From assembly GCF_020216065.1 (NCBI RefSeq), contig NZ_JAIWNA010000010.1, positions 1 to 64,000 on the forward strand: 64,000 nucleotides of DNA, in the 5' to 3' direction. Position 1 is the stretch's first letter. Each line of letters begins with the position of its first letter. A program made the translations under genes and the position numbers. Shown one piece after another: positions 7,640 to 16,497 of this stretch. Under the pieces are notes generated by a model. The model did no database searches. It worked only from the letters and a program-made list of their open reading frames with translations, and was not told where the DNA came from. This DNA comes from Nocardia rosealba (GTDB lineage: Bacteria > Actinomycetota > Actinomycetes > Mycobacteriales > Mycobacteriaceae).

Positions 7640-8839
7640 GTGCAGATCAGTGGAACAACGCTGGCGCTGATCCAGCTGGGGGCTGTGTTCTTCGGATTGG
7701 GTGTGCTCGGGCGCATCGCGGGCCGCATCGGCCTCTCACCCATTCCGCTCTATCTGCTCGGGGGTCTGCTCTTCGGCACCGGTGGGCTGATCGAGCTGCA
7801 CGAGGTGGAGGAGTTCATCCACATCGCCAGCGAGATCGGTGTGGTGCTGCTGCTGTTGCTGCTCGGCTTGGAGTACACCGCAGGTGAATTGGTCACCGGC
7901 ATGCGCAAGTCGTGGATCGCCGGTCTGCTCGACCTGGTCCTCAATGCCACGCCGGGCGTGATCGTCGCGCTGTGGCTGGGACTCGGACCGACCGGTGCCA
8001 TCGCGATGGCGGGCGTCACCTACATCTCCTCCTCGGGGATCGTCGCCAAGGTGCTCAACGACCTGGGCAGGCTCGGTAACCGCGAGACACCGGTGGTGCT
8101 GTCGATCCTGGTGTTCGAGGACCTGGCGATGGCGATCTACCTGCCGGTGCTCACCGCCGTGCTGGCGGGTGTCGGCTTCATGGCCGGGCTCACCACCGTC
8201 GGTATCGCGCTGGTCGCGGTGACGCTGGTGCTCATCGTCGCGCTGAAGTACGGCCGGTACGTGTCGGCGATCGTGGCCAGCGAGGACCGCGAGATCTTCC
8301 TGCTCAAACTGCTCGGTTCGGCGCTGCTGGTGGCCGGTGTCGCCTCGGCGGTGCAGGTGTCGGCGGCGGTCGGCGCGTTCCTGCTCGGCATCGCGATCTC
8401 GGGGGCGACCGCGCACGAGGCGACCAAGATTCTCGAACCCCTGCGCGACCTGTTCGCCGCCATGTTCTTCGTGCTGTTCGGCTTGAGCACCGATCCGGCG
8501 ACCATTCCGCCGGTCCTCGGCTGGGCGGTCCTGCTGGTCGTGGTCACCACGGTGACGAAGCTGTACACCGGCTGGTGGGCGGCCAAGCGGGCCGGCGCCT
8601 CCCAGCTGGGCCGGGCTCGCGCGGGTGCTGCCCTGGTCGCGCGCGGCGAGTTCTCGATCGTCATCGCCGGCCTCGCCGTCGCCGCGGGCGCGGTACCCGA
8701 CAGCTTCGCCGCCCTGGCCACCACATACGTGCTGCTGATGGCCGTGATGGGGCCGATCGCGGCACGCGTGGTCGAACCGGTGGTCCGGGCGACGGTCGGG
8801 CGCAAGTCGAAGGTGCGCATCGACCCGAACGCGGAATGA
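7640..8839 (+). CDS. KhtU-like K+/H+ antiporter (CPA2 family)
   Basis: 399 residues from GTG 7640, with about 11-12 transmembrane helices. CPA2 landmarks include GLLFGTGGLIELHEVEEFI, LLLLLLGLEYTAGEL, the conserved VFEDLAMAI (ED pair in the transport site) and ARGEFSIVIAG. There is no C-terminal RCK/TrkA-N domain, consistent with regulation by the separate KhtT-type subunits encoded upstream in the same operon. Expected role: K+ or other monovalent cation efflux in exchange for protons across the plasma membrane during osmotic or pH stress. Ion selectivity cannot be read from sequence. Confidence 0.88.
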   Translation: MQISGTTLALIQLGAVFFGLGVLGRIAGRIGLSPIPLYLLGGLLFGTGGLIELHEVEEFIHIASEIGVVLLLLLLGLEYTAGELVTGMRKSWIAGLLDLVLNATPGVIVALWLGLGPTGAIAMAGVTYISSSGIVAKVLNDLGRLGNRETPVVLSILVFEDLAMAIYLPVLTAVLAGVGFMAGLTTVGIALVAVTLVLIVALKYGRYVSAIVASEDREIFLLKLLGSALLVAGVASAVQVSAAVGAFLLGIAISGATAHEATKILEPLRDLFAAMFFVLFGLSTDPATIPPVLGWAVLLVVVTTVTKLYTGWWAAKRAGASQLGRARAGAALVARGEFSIVIAGLAVAAGAVPDSFAALATTYVLLMAVMGPIAARVVEPVVRATVGRKSKVRIDPNAE

Positions 8840-8846
8840 TCGGGGC

Positions 8847-9500
8847 TCACGGCTCGATCAGACCTGAGCGGATCGCGTAGCGGGTCAGGTCGAGCCGGTC
8901 ACGCAGGCCGAGTTTCTGCAGGATATTGGCGCGGTGGCGGTCGACGGTCTTCACACTGATGACCAGTTCGGCCGCCACCTCCCGCGCCGAATACCCTTCG
9001 GCGATCAGCTTGAGCACCTCCTCTTCGCGGGCGGTCAGAATGGTCTCGGGCAGCCGTCCACCCTGGCGGGCCAGGTGCAGATAGTCGCGGACCAGGGCGG
9101 TGACCGCGCCCGGGTACAGGAACGACTCGCCACGCATCGTCGCCCGGCAGGCCTCGATCAGGTCGCGGTCGGCGACCGATTTGAGCACGTACCCGGAGGC
9201 GCCCGCCTTGAGGGACTCGAAGAAGTACTGCTCGTTGTCGTACATCGACAGCATCAACATGCGGACGCCCGGATGCGCGCGGGTGATCTCGCGCGCCGCC
9301 TGGATGCCGGTCATCCTCGGCATCGCGATATCGAGGATCACCAGGTCGACGGTTCCGCCGGACAGGGCGGTCACCGCGTCGTAGCCGTTGGCCGCCTCGG
9401 CGACCACGGTGAGGTCGGGTTCGTTGTCGAGGATCAGCCGTAGCCCGCTGCGCACCAAGGCGTGGTCGTCGGCCAGCAGGATCCGGGTGGGGGCGCTCAT
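8847..9500 (-). CDS. NarL/LuxR-family response regulator
   Basis: 217 residues from ATG 9500. Residues about 1-120 form a receiver domain (ILLADDHALVRSGL, LVILDIAMPRM with the phospho-acceptor Asp, and the conserved Lys in GYVLKSVADR). Residues about 150-215 form a LuxR-type helix-turn-helix (LTAREEEVLKLIAEGYSARE, ISVKTVDRHRANILQKLGL). Its start overlaps the stop of the upstream sensor kinase by 4 bp. Placed between the KhtU operon and the KhtT-N/CBS/permease operon, it is a candidate regulator of one or both. That link is positional only. Confidence 0.9.
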   Translation of the reverse strand: MSAPTRILLADDHALVRSGLRLILDNEPDLTVVAEAANGYDAVTALSGGTVDLVILDIAMPRMTGIQAAREITRAHPGVRMLMLSMYDNEQYFFESLKAGASGYVLKSVADRDLIEACRATMRGESFLYPGAVTALVRDYLHLARQGGRLPETILTAREEEVLKLIAEGYSAREVAAELVISVKTVDRHRANILQKLGLRDRLDLTRYAIRSGLIEP

Positions 9501-10525
9501 ACCGGTTCTCCGACGTGTGCGGCGCGGTGAACCGGGACAACAAGCTCCACGGTGGTGCCGGTGTCTTCGGATGTGGTGATGGTGAGCGTCGCGTCGACGA
9601 GCATGGCGCGTTCGCGCATCCCCCGGATTCCGGCGCCCTCGGTGATCACCCCGCCACACCCGTTGTCGCGCACGCGAAGCACCACGGAGTCGGCGTGGCC
9701 GGCCAGCCGCAGACTCACCTGGTCGGCACCCGAGTGGCGCAGTACGTTGGTCAGGCTCTCCTGGGCGATGCGGTAGCAGACGAGTTCGACCGCCGGGTCG
9801 AGCCTGCTGATCGCCGGGTCGACCTCGCGGTGCACGGAAATGCCCGCGCTGCGGGTGAATTCGTGGCACAGCGCGGTGACGGCACTGTGCAGCCCGAGGT
9901 CGTCGAGCACGTCGGGCCGCAATCGTGACGCGATACCGCGCACCTCGTCGAGACATCCGCGCACCGTTTCCTGCGCATCGGTCACCTCGTGCCGCAATTC
10001 CTCCGGCGCGCGGTCCACGACCCGTTTCAGCCGCAACAACGCCACGGTCAGGCTCTGGCCGATCTCGTCGTGCAGTTCGCGGGCGATCCGCTGACGCTCA
10101 CCTTCCTGTGCCGCGAGCGCCGTGGCTCCGGCCGCCGATCGCTCGGCCTCGAGCCGGTCGAGCATCGCGTTGAAGGTCTCGATCAGCCGGTGGAAGTCCC
10201 CACTGGCGCGCCGGTCGAAACGCACCGCGCGTCGTGGCGGGTCGACGCGGCGCATGGCCGTGACCAGTTCGTCGAGGGGCGCCAGGCTGGTACGCAACGC
10301 CAGCGCGTTGGCGGTGAGGATCACCGCGAGACCGATCACCAACACCGGCACCTCGGTCAAGCGCAGCCGGGCCGACACGGTGGCGGGAGAGAGCGCGAGG
10401 ATCAGCGTGCCGAGCGTGAACACCACACCGTTGAGCAGGCAGATCCGCCAGAACAGCGCCGTCACCGGCGTGCGCTGCTCCCGTCCTGCTCGCACCCTCG
10501 CGAGACGCTTCATAGCTTCCAGCAT
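9497..10525 (-). CDS. membrane sensor histidine kinase, NarX/DesK type
   Basis: About 342 residues using ATG 10525; ATG 10513 is an alternative and the start is uncertain. Two transmembrane segments (FWRICLLNGVVFTLGTLIL and VPVLVIGLAVILTANALAL) are separated by only a short loop, so the sensing input may be intramembrane or cytosolic. A HAMP-like linker leads to HisKA_3 (ERQRIARELHDEIGQSLTVA, phospho-accepting His) and HATPase_c (DNGCGG, GAGIRGMRERA). It is the partner of the response regulator directly downstream, with ATGA overlap. The signal is unknown. Confidence 0.87.
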   Translation of the reverse strand: MLEAMKRLARVRAGREQRTPVTALFWRICLLNGVVFTLGTLILALSPATVSARLRLTEVPVLVIGLAVILTANALALRTSLAPLDELVTAMRRVDPPRRAVRFDRRASGDFHRLIETFNAMLDRLEAERSAAGATALAAQEGERQRIARELHDEIGQSLTVALLRLKRVVDRAPEELRHEVTDAQETVRGCLDEVRGIASRLRPDVLDDLGLHSAVTALCHEFTRSAGISVHREVDPAISRLDPAVELVCYRIAQESLTNVLRHSGADQVSLRLAGHADSVVLRVRDNGCGGVITEGAGIRGMRERAMLVDATLTITTSEDTGTTVELVVPVHRAAHVGEPV

Positions 10526-10692
10526 GCTGACGCGCCCGGCCGCTGTCCATCGGGTGTGACACCCATCCGCGCGTGCGCACGACCGCCGGACGGGTGCCGG
10601 AAATGGGTGCCGGCGCCGATGGTCGCCGCCCCGCGCGCGCACCAGACTCGAATCCGCACGCATTCGACCGTGTCAGGGGAAGGACCGCCCGG

Positions 10693-10968
10693 ATGGATAC
10701 CGACAGGACGACGATCCCCGGAACCGGGGTGCTGCACCATTTCCGCACCGGTCGCGGCATCGACTTCGCACTGCTCACCGAGTCGGCAGGCGGGCGCAGG
10801 CTGCTCGTGTACGCCCCGGGCAGTGACGAGCCGAGCGTCGACCTCGCGCTCGAACCCGAGGAAGCCGACCACGTGGCCGAGCTGATGCACACCAGCCCCC
10901 TCGCCGATCGGCTTCGCCGGCTCGAGCAGCGGGTCGAGCGGCTCGCCGGACAGCGGGCCGAGTCGTGA
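10693..10968 (+). CDS. KhtT N-terminal-domain-only small protein
   Basis: 91 residues from ATG 10693, with a purine-rich GGAAGGA element upstream. Residues 4-65 ([17 protein letters not shown], then [17 protein letters not shown]) align with the first domain of the two KhtT-like proteins at 6613 and 7153. The RCK_C half is absent and is replaced by a charged helix ([15 protein letters not shown]) that could dimerise as a short coiled coil. Its stop overlaps the GTG of the CBS protein that follows, and an ArsB/NhaD-like permease comes next. It is probably a regulatory or scaffolding subunit of that permease. Confidence 0.75.
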   Translation: MDTDRTTIPGTGVLHHFRTGRGIDFALLTESAGGRRLLVYAPGSDEPSVDLALEPEEADHVAELMHTSPLADRLRRLEQRVERLAGQRAES

Positions 10969-11456
10969 GCACCGTCGAATCACCCCGGAGCCGAGCCATG
11001 CGCGCACGCGATATCGCGATGAACCTGCCGACTGTCCGCACCACCGACCCGGTGGCCCGCGCGGTGCGGGTGATGGTCGTCGACCGTTTGCCCGGTCTGG
11101 TCGTGGTCGACGCCGAGGACCGGCCGGTGGCCGTATTGCCCGGCACCCAGGTGCTGCGCCTGGCCATCCCGGCGTCGTATCAGGACGACACCACCCTGGT
11201 CCGCACCATCGACGAGGTGCACGCCGACCTGTTCTGGCAGGAACCCGGCAGCCTCACCGTCGGCGACTGCCTGGCCGACGGCGCACCGCGACCGGCCACC
11301 GTGACCCCCGATGCCACCTTGCTCGAGATCGCGATCCTGATGGCGCGCAAGCACAGTCCGCTCATCGCGGTTGTCGACCGGGCCCGCACCCTGTGCGGGG
11401 CGATCACGCTCGAACGGCTGTTGACCAGCCTCGCCCTCGCCGGCCCCGGCGACTGA
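10965..11456 (+). CDS. tandem CBS-domain protein
   Basis: 163 residues from GTG 10965, overlapping the previous stop by 4 bp. Two CBS motifs are visible: residues about 13-65 ([34 protein letters not shown]) and about 98-155 ([42 protein letters not shown]). CBS pairs bind adenine nucleotides (AMP, ATP, c-di-AMP and others) and act as energy or osmotic sensors on transporters. It sits between the KhtT-N protein and the permease in one operon, so it likely senses a nucleotide for that transporter. Cytosolic. Confidence 0.87.
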   Translation: MSTVESPRSRAMRARDIAMNLPTVRTTDPVARAVRVMVVDRLPGLVVVDAEDRPVAVLPGTQVLRLAIPASYQDDTTLVRTIDEVHADLFWQEPGSLTVGDCLADGAPRPATVTPDATLLEIAILMARKHSPLIAVVDRARTLCGAITLERLLTSLALAGPGD

Positions 11457-11468
11457 TCGGCGCCGACG

Positions 11469-12752
11469 ATGGCCGCCGTCCTCGCCGTGACCATCTTCGT
11501 GGTGGCGTTCTTCTTCATCGCCACGGAGCGTGTCGACAAGGTGAAGACCGTGCTGATCGCCGCCGGCCTGATGGCGGTCCTCGGGCTGATCCCCGGCGAG
11601 CAGGTGTTCTTCTCACCGCACGCGGGCATCGACTGGAATGTCATCTTCCTGCTGCTCGGCATGATGATCATCGTCGGCGTCGTCAAGCAGACGGGTCTGT
11701 TCGATTACCTGGCGATCTGGTCGGCGAAACGTTCGCGCGGCAACCCTTACCGGCTGATGGTGATGCTCATGCTGATCACCGCCGTGGCCTCACCTTTCCT
11801 CGACAATGTCACCATCATCATGCTGATCGCCCCGGTGACGCTGGTGGTGTGCCGCAGGCTCGGCCTCGGCGCGCAGCCCTTCCTGATCGCGGAGGTGCTC
11901 GCCGCGAACATCGGTGGCGCGGCGACGCTGATCGGCGACCCACCCAACATCATCATCGCCAGCCGGGCGGGCCTGAGCTTCAACGACTTCCTGGTGCACA
12001 TGGCCCCGATCGTGGTGCTGGTCTTCGCGCTGTTCGTGCTGTTCACGCGGGTGTTGTTCCGTTCGGCGCTGCGTACCGACCCGGACTCGGTCGAGGCCGT
12101 GCTCGCCCTGCGGGAGCGGCGCGCGATCCGCGACCCGAAACTGCTCGTGCGGTCGCTGATCGTGCTGGCCGCGGTGGTGGCCGGGTTCTGCCTGCACAGT
12201 GTGGTGCACGTGGCTCCGTCGGTGATCGCACTGGTGGGTGCGGGGGTGATGGTGCTGGTGTCCGGGCTCGACATCGGGGATGCCCTGCACGAAGTGGAAT
12301 GGCCGACGCTGGTGTTCTTCATGGGCCTGTTCGTGATGGTCGCAGGCCTGGTGCACACCGGGGTGATCGCCGCGGTCGGCGCTGCGGCGAGCACCTGGGT
12401 GGGTGACGACTATTTCCTCGCCGCCACCGCACTCGTCTTCGGCTCCGCGCTGCTCGGCGCGTTCGTGGACAACATCCCCTACACGGCGACCATGGCACCG
12501 GTCGTGGAGGGCATCGTGGCGGACGCTCCCGACCCCGAGACCGCCCGGTCGCTGTGGTGGGCGTTCGCGCTCGGCGCCGACTTCGGCGGCAACGGCACGG
12601 CGGTCGCGGCGAGCGCGAATGTCGTCGCGCTCGGTATCGCCGCCCGGGCAGGCCAGCGAATCAGCTTCTGGCAGTTCACGAAATACGGTCCGGTCGTGAC
12701 TGTGTTCAGCTGCGTCGTCGCCTGGGTCTACGTCGGTGTGCGCTACTTCTGA
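11469..12752 (+). CDS. SLC13/ArsB/NhaD-type ion transporter
   Basis: 427 residues with about 11-12 transmembrane segments. Ion-transporter-superfamily signatures are present: TAVASPFLDNVTIIMLIAPV and the inverted-repeat counterpart LLGAFVDNIPYTATMAPVVE, plus NIGGAATLIGDPPNIIIA and ALGADFGGNGTAVAASANVV. The family includes Na+/H+ antiporter NhaD, arsenite pump ArsB and divalent anion transporters. No arsenic genes are nearby, so an ion-homeostasis role is more likely. Being third in an operon after KhtT-N-like and CBS proteins suggests an assembled, nucleotide-gated transporter. Its 3' end overlaps convergent hutG by 10 bp. Confidence 0.85.
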   Translation: MAAVLAVTIFVVAFFFIATERVDKVKTVLIAAGLMAVLGLIPGEQVFFSPHAGIDWNVIFLLLGMMIIVGVVKQTGLFDYLAIWSAKRSRGNPYRLMVMLMLITAVASPFLDNVTIIMLIAPVTLVVCRRLGLGAQPFLIAEVLAANIGGAATLIGDPPNIIIASRAGLSFNDFLVHMAPIVVLVFALFVLFTRVLFRSALRTDPDSVEAVLALRERRAIRDPKLLVRSLIVLAAVVAGFCLHSVVHVAPSVIALVGAGVMVLVSGLDIGDALHEVEWPTLVFFMGLFVMVAGLVHTGVIAAVGAAASTWVGDDYFLAATALVFGSALLGAFVDNIPYTATMAPVVEGIVADAPDPETARSLWWAFALGADFGGNGTAVAASANVVALGIAARAGQRISFWQFTKYGPVVTVFSCVVAWVYVGVRYF

Positions 12753-13654
12753 GGGACGTGCCGGGTGACGAGGCGGTGCAGGAGTCGGGCGGCGGTGCGG
12801 GCGGTGCGGTTGTCGATGTCGAGAGCCGGGTTGAGTTCGGCGACATCGGCGACCACGAGTTTGCCGCTCGCGGCGGCCTGGTCGCAGACGGCCTGCACGA
12901 TGGGCAGCGCGACACCGAACGCGGCGGGCGCGCTGACACCCGGCGCTACCGCGGCGGGCAGGACGTCGAGGTCGATGGTGAGGTACAGCAGGTCGATGCC
13001 GGCGAGGAAGTCCGCGACGAAGGCTCGCGCACGCTCGGCGGTGCAGTCGTCGTCGAGCAGATAACGCACGCCGAACCGTTCGGCCGTGTCGAACAGGATC
13101 GTCGTGTTGGCCGGCTGGCTGATCCCGAGCACCGCGTACCGCACGTCGTCGCCGGATTCGAGGATCTGCCGGAACGGGGTTCCCGAGCTCGGTACCGGAT
13201 CGGGGCGCAGATCGAAATGTGCGTCGAGGTTCAGGATTCCGATGGTGGCGTCCCTGGCGCGCTCGGCGCCTGCGAGGCCGAGGTAGGTGCCGAAGGCGAC
13301 CTCGTGCCCGCCCCCGAGGACGATCGGGAAGGCACCCGCGTCCAGCAGCGCGGTGACGGTGTCGCCGAGCCGGCGCTGGCCGTCCTCTAGCCGCTGATCG
13401 GTGACCGCGATCGTGCCCGCGTCGAACGCGCGCAGTGGGCCGGGCAGTGCCATCGGCGACAGCGCGCGGCGCAGGGCGTCGGGTCCGTCGGCGGCGCCCG
13501 GCCGTCCCTTGTTGCGGCGCACGCCTTCGTCGCTGGCGAAGCCGACGAACACGCACGCGCCGGGGTCGGCGCCGGGTTCATAGGGTGCGACGGCCTGATG
13601 CCAGCGCAGATGCTCTGGTGACGTGCCGTCGACGCGGCCGGTCCAGGAAGTCAT
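12743..13654 (-). CDS. hutG: formimidoylglutamase HutG
   Basis: 303 residues from ATG 13654, with GAGGTG upstream. It is an arginase/ureohydrolase-fold enzyme: IVLGGGHEVAFG, LNLDAHFDLR and LTIDLDVLPAAVAPGVSAP carry the His/Asp ligands of the two-Mn2+ centre. It converts N-formimidoyl-L-glutamate to glutamate and formamide, the last step of the histidine-utilisation route that bypasses formiminotransferase. It lies 10 bp downstream of hutI and is co-transcribed with it. HutC-type operators precede hutI. Confidence 0.92.
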   Translation of the reverse strand: MTSWTGRVDGTSPEHLRWHQAVAPYEPGADPGACVFVGFASDEGVRRNKGRPGAADGPDALRRALSPMALPGPLRAFDAGTIAVTDQRLEDGQRRLGDTVTALLDAGAFPIVLGGGHEVAFGTYLGLAGAERARDATIGILNLDAHFDLRPDPVPSSGTPFRQILESGDDVRYAVLGISQPANTTILFDTAERFGVRYLLDDDCTAERARAFVADFLAGIDLLYLTIDLDVLPAAVAPGVSAPAAFGVALPIVQAVCDQAAASGKLVVADVAELNPALDIDNRTARTAARLLHRLVTRHVPQK

Positions 13655-13664
13655 GGGGGACACC

Positions 13665-14837
13665 TCAGTTCGATGCGAGCACGCCGCCGCGCCACACCTG
13701 GCGCACGAGCGGAACGCCGGGACGGTAGGCCAGATGCAGATGTGACGGCGCGTCCAACGCGACGGCGTCGGCCCGCCTGCCAGGGGAGAGGGCGCCGATA
13801 TCGTCGCGCCGCAACGCTTTCGCCCCACCCGCGGTCGCCGCCCAGACCGCCTCGTCCGGCGTCATGTGCAGCTCACGCACGGCCAAGGCGATACAGAACG
13901 GCAGGCTGGTGGTGTAGCTCGTACCCGGGTTGCAGTCGGCGCCGAGGGCCACGGTGACCCCGGCGTCGAGCAGCGCGCGCGCATCGGGATAGCTGTTGCG
14001 CGTGCAGAAGTCGGCGCTGGGCAGCAGCGTCGCCACGGTGTCGCTGTTCGCGAGCGCGTCGATATCGGCACCACTGACATGGGCGACGTGATCGACCGAC
14101 GCGGCCCCGAGTTCGACGGCGAGCTGCACGCCCGGCCCCTGGTGCAGCTGATTGCCGTGCACCCGCGGCACCAACCCGTGCGCGATGCCGGCGCTGAGCA
14201 CGGCATGCGACTGGTCCCGGTCGAAGGCGCCCTGCTCGCAGAACACATCGATCCACCGGGCCTCGGGCGCGCAGCGCGGGATCATCTCCGCGCACACCAT
14301 GGCCACGTAATCGTCCGCGCGCCTGGCGTATTCGGGTGGCGGAACATGCGCGGCCAGCAGGGTCACCTCGTCGGTGTGGCGACCCGCGATGCGCACGCTG
14401 CGCCATTCGTCGTCCACGGTCTGCCCGTAGCCGCTCTTGATCTCGACCGTCGTGCTGCCCGCCCGCAGCGACTCGGCGAGCAGACGCCGCACAGTCGCAT
14501 CGAGTTGCTCGTCGGTCGCCGCGCGCGTCGCCGCGATCGTCGTGCGGATGCCGCCCGCGCCGTAGGGGCGGCCGGACATGCGTGCGGCGAACTCCTCGGA
14601 GCGGTCACCGGCGAAGACCAGGTGCGAATGCGATTCGACGAAACCGGGCAGCACCGCACGACCGTCGAGGTCGACCGCCTGATCGGCGGCGGGGGCGTCG
14701 GCGCTGTCACCCACCCACACCACCTGCGCGTCGTCGAAGACGACGGCCGCGTGGCGGCGCAATCCGAGCGGGCCGTCCCCGAGGGCCGGGTCGTTGGTGA
14801 CGAGGGTGCCGATATCGCGCAGCACGGTGGTTGGCAC
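13665..14837 (-). CDS. hutI: imidazolonepropionase HutI
   Basis: 390 residues from GTG 14837, placed by an excellent AGGAGG 7 nt upstream. It is an amidohydrolase-fold metalloenzyme: [22 protein letters not shown] holds the HxH metal pair (split here at VESHSHLVF), with [28 protein letters not shown] and [10 protein letters not shown] further along. It hydrolyses 4-imidazolone-5-propionate to N-formimidoyl-L-glutamate, step three of histidine catabolism. It is the first gene of a leftward hutI-hutG unit whose promoter region contains two HutC-type operators shared with the divergent permease-hutH unit. Confidence 0.93.
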   Translation of the reverse strand: MPTTVLRDIGTLVTNDPALGDGPLGLRRHAAVVFDDAQVVWVGDSADAPAADQAVDLDGRAVLPGFVESHSHLVFAGDRSEEFAARMSGRPYGAGGIRTTIAATRAATDEQLDATVRRLLAESLRAGSTTVEIKSGYGQTVDDEWRSVRIAGRHTDEVTLLAAHVPPPEYARRADDYVAMVCAEMIPRCAPEARWIDVFCEQGAFDRDQSHAVLSAGIAHGLVPRVHGNQLHQGPGVQLAVELGAASVDHVAHVSGADIDALANSDTVATLLPSADFCTRNSYPDARALLDAGVTVALGADCNPGTSYTTSLPFCIALAVRELHMTPDEAVWAATAGGAKALRRDDIGALSPGRRADAVALDAPSHLHLAYRPGVPLVRQVWRGGVLASN

Positions 14838-14884
14838 GGGTTGTCCTCCTGGTGGCGGGCTGTGCGGTGGATCACGTCTGCTAT

Positions 14885-14904
14885 GTATATGCCTGTATAT
14901 ACAG
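14885..14904 (+). promoter_or_regulatory. HutC-type operator, site 1
   Basis: GTATATGCCTGTATATACAG contains the perfect dyad CTGTATATACAG. The site lies between divergent hutI and the permease gene. A copy with one mismatch in the opposite orientation is at 14952-14971, and a third related copy precedes hutU/hutC at 20042-20061. Appearance only at hut promoters identifies it as the probable HutC (GntR-type) binding site. TGTATA-type sequences are known for HutC in other bacteria. Confidence 0.8.
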
Positions 14905-14951
14905 GGTAGTCAAGCGCTACGGTGCCAGACGATAACTGGCCATTGACATGG

Positions 14952-14971
14952 CTGTATAGACAGGCATATAC
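14952..14971 (-). promoter_or_regulatory. HutC-type operator, site 2
   Basis: Read on the minus strand this is GTATATGCCTGTCTATACAG, one base different from site 1 and facing it with 47 bp between. Paired, inverted sites between hutI and the permease gene would let one repressor control both directions. Confidence 0.78.
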
Positions 14972-15058
14972 ATGTAGGGTCGTTGTGACCGGCCCCACAG
15001 GCGAAGAGACCGGGCATCACCGGCGACCCTGCGCCCTTTCCGATCCCGGGAGAATGGT

Positions 15059-16456
15059 TTGAACAAGCCCGCCGCCGCGCTCACCCGCGGCCTCACCGCC
15101 CGCCACATCCGTTTCATCGCGCTCGGCTCGGCCATCGGCACCGGCCTGTTCTACGGGTCCGCCGAGGCGATCCACCGGGCCGGTCCCTCGGTGCTGCTGG
15201 CGTATCTGATCGGCGGCGCCGCCGTGTTCCTCGTGCTGCGCGCGCTGGGCGAGATGGCGGTGAGCAACCCGGTCGCGGGCTCGTTCGGTGAATACGCCAG
15301 CCAGCACCTCGGACCGCTCGCGGGCTTTTTCACCGGCTGGACCTACACCTTCGAAATGCTCATCGTGTGCCTGGCCGACGTCACCGCGTTCGGTGTGTAC
15401 ATGGGGTTCTGGTACCCGGACGTGCCACGCTGGATCTGGGTGCTCTCGGTCATCTTCTTCATCGGCGCGATCAACCTGCTCAGCGTGAAGGTCTTCGGTG
15501 AGGTGGAGTTCTGGTTCAGCCTGGTGAAGATCGTTGCCATCGTGGCGATGATCGCCGGCGGTATCGCCGTGCTGATCTTCGGCTTCGGCCTCCACGACAC
15601 CAGCGCGGGCGTGCAGAACCTGTGGACCGACGGCGGCTTCTTCGCCACCGGAATCGGCGGCTTCATCGCCTGCTTCGCCATCGTGATGTTCGCCTTCGGC
15701 GGTACCGAGATCATCGGTATCACCGCGGGCGAGGCCGAGAACCCGCAGCGCACCATCCCGCGCGCGATCAACACCGTGCCCGTGCGCATCATCGTGTTCT
15801 ACGTGCTCACCCTCGCGGTGATCATGGCGATCGACTCCTGGCGCACCATCGGCGACGAGGGCAGCCCGTTCGTACAGATTTTCCAGAGCCTCGGCCTCGG
15901 ACCTGCCGCGGCGGTGCTCAACGTCGTGGTCATCACGGCCGCGCTGTCGGCGGTCAACAGCGACATCTTCGGTGCGGGCCGGATGATGTACGGCATGGCC
16001 CAGCGCGGCCAGGCGCCCGCGGCGATGAAGCGGGTCTCGCGCAACGGGGTGCCGTGGATGACGGTGGTCATCATGACCGTCACCCTGCTGGTGGGCGTGC
16101 TGCTGAACTACCTGATCCCCGACAAGGTGTTCCTGGTGATCGCCTCGATCGCCACCTTCGCCACCATCTTCGTCTGGCTGATGATCCTGCTCGCGCACCT
16201 GCGCTCGCGGCGCGGGATGAGCCCCGAACAGGTCGCCGCACTGAAGTTCCCGGTGCCGCTGTGGCCCTACGGCCAGCTGATCACCATCGCGTTCCTGGTG
16301 TTCGTGATCGGGGTGATCGCCTTCGACGCCGACAGCCGGGTGGCCCTCGTGGTCGGCGTGGTGTGGCTCGCGCTGCTCGGTATCGCCTACCGCCTGTGGG
16401 TGCGGCCGGCGACCGCCGAACCCGAACCGGTGGCCGTACCGGCCGACGTCGCCTGA
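15059..16456 (+). CDS. APC-family amino acid permease (probable histidine transporter)
   Basis: 465 residues, about 12 transmembrane helices, read from TTG 15059 eight nt after GGGAG. The start of the APC/AAT family is clear: [20 protein letters not shown] with the substrate-backbone GSAIGTGLF motif, then [19 protein letters not shown] and [20 protein letters not shown]. It is most like GABA/proline/histidine-type permeases (HutT/ProY). Its location, 41 bp upstream of hutH and downstream of two HutC-type operators, argues for histidine or urocanate uptake across the plasma membrane. Substrate is inferred from context. Confidence 0.86.
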   Translation: MNKPAAALTRGLTARHIRFIALGSAIGTGLFYGSAEAIHRAGPSVLLAYLIGGAAVFLVLRALGEMAVSNPVAGSFGEYASQHLGPLAGFFTGWTYTFEMLIVCLADVTAFGVYMGFWYPDVPRWIWVLSVIFFIGAINLLSVKVFGEVEFWFSLVKIVAIVAMIAGGIAVLIFGFGLHDTSAGVQNLWTDGGFFATGIGGFIACFAIVMFAFGGTEIIGITAGEAENPQRTIPRAINTVPVRIIVFYVLTLAVIMAIDSWRTIGDEGSPFVQIFQSLGLGPAAAVLNVVVITAALSAVNSDIFGAGRMMYGMAQRGQAPAAMKRVSRNGVPWMTVVIMTVTLLVGVLLNYLIPDKVFLVIASIATFATIFVWLMILLAHLRSRRGMSPEQVAALKFPVPLWPYGQLITIAFLVFVIGVIAFDADSRVALVVGVVWLALLGIAYRLWVRPATAEPEPVAVPADVA

Positions 16457-16497
16457 AGTTGCTTGTCCTGCACGCTTATTCGGAATGGAGAAATATC

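Noticed and set aside
11469-12752. Arsenite efflux function for the ArsB/NhaD-like permease
   Set aside because: No arsR, arsC or arsA is nearby, and the operon partners are KhtT-N and CBS proteins, which fits ion homeostasis better.
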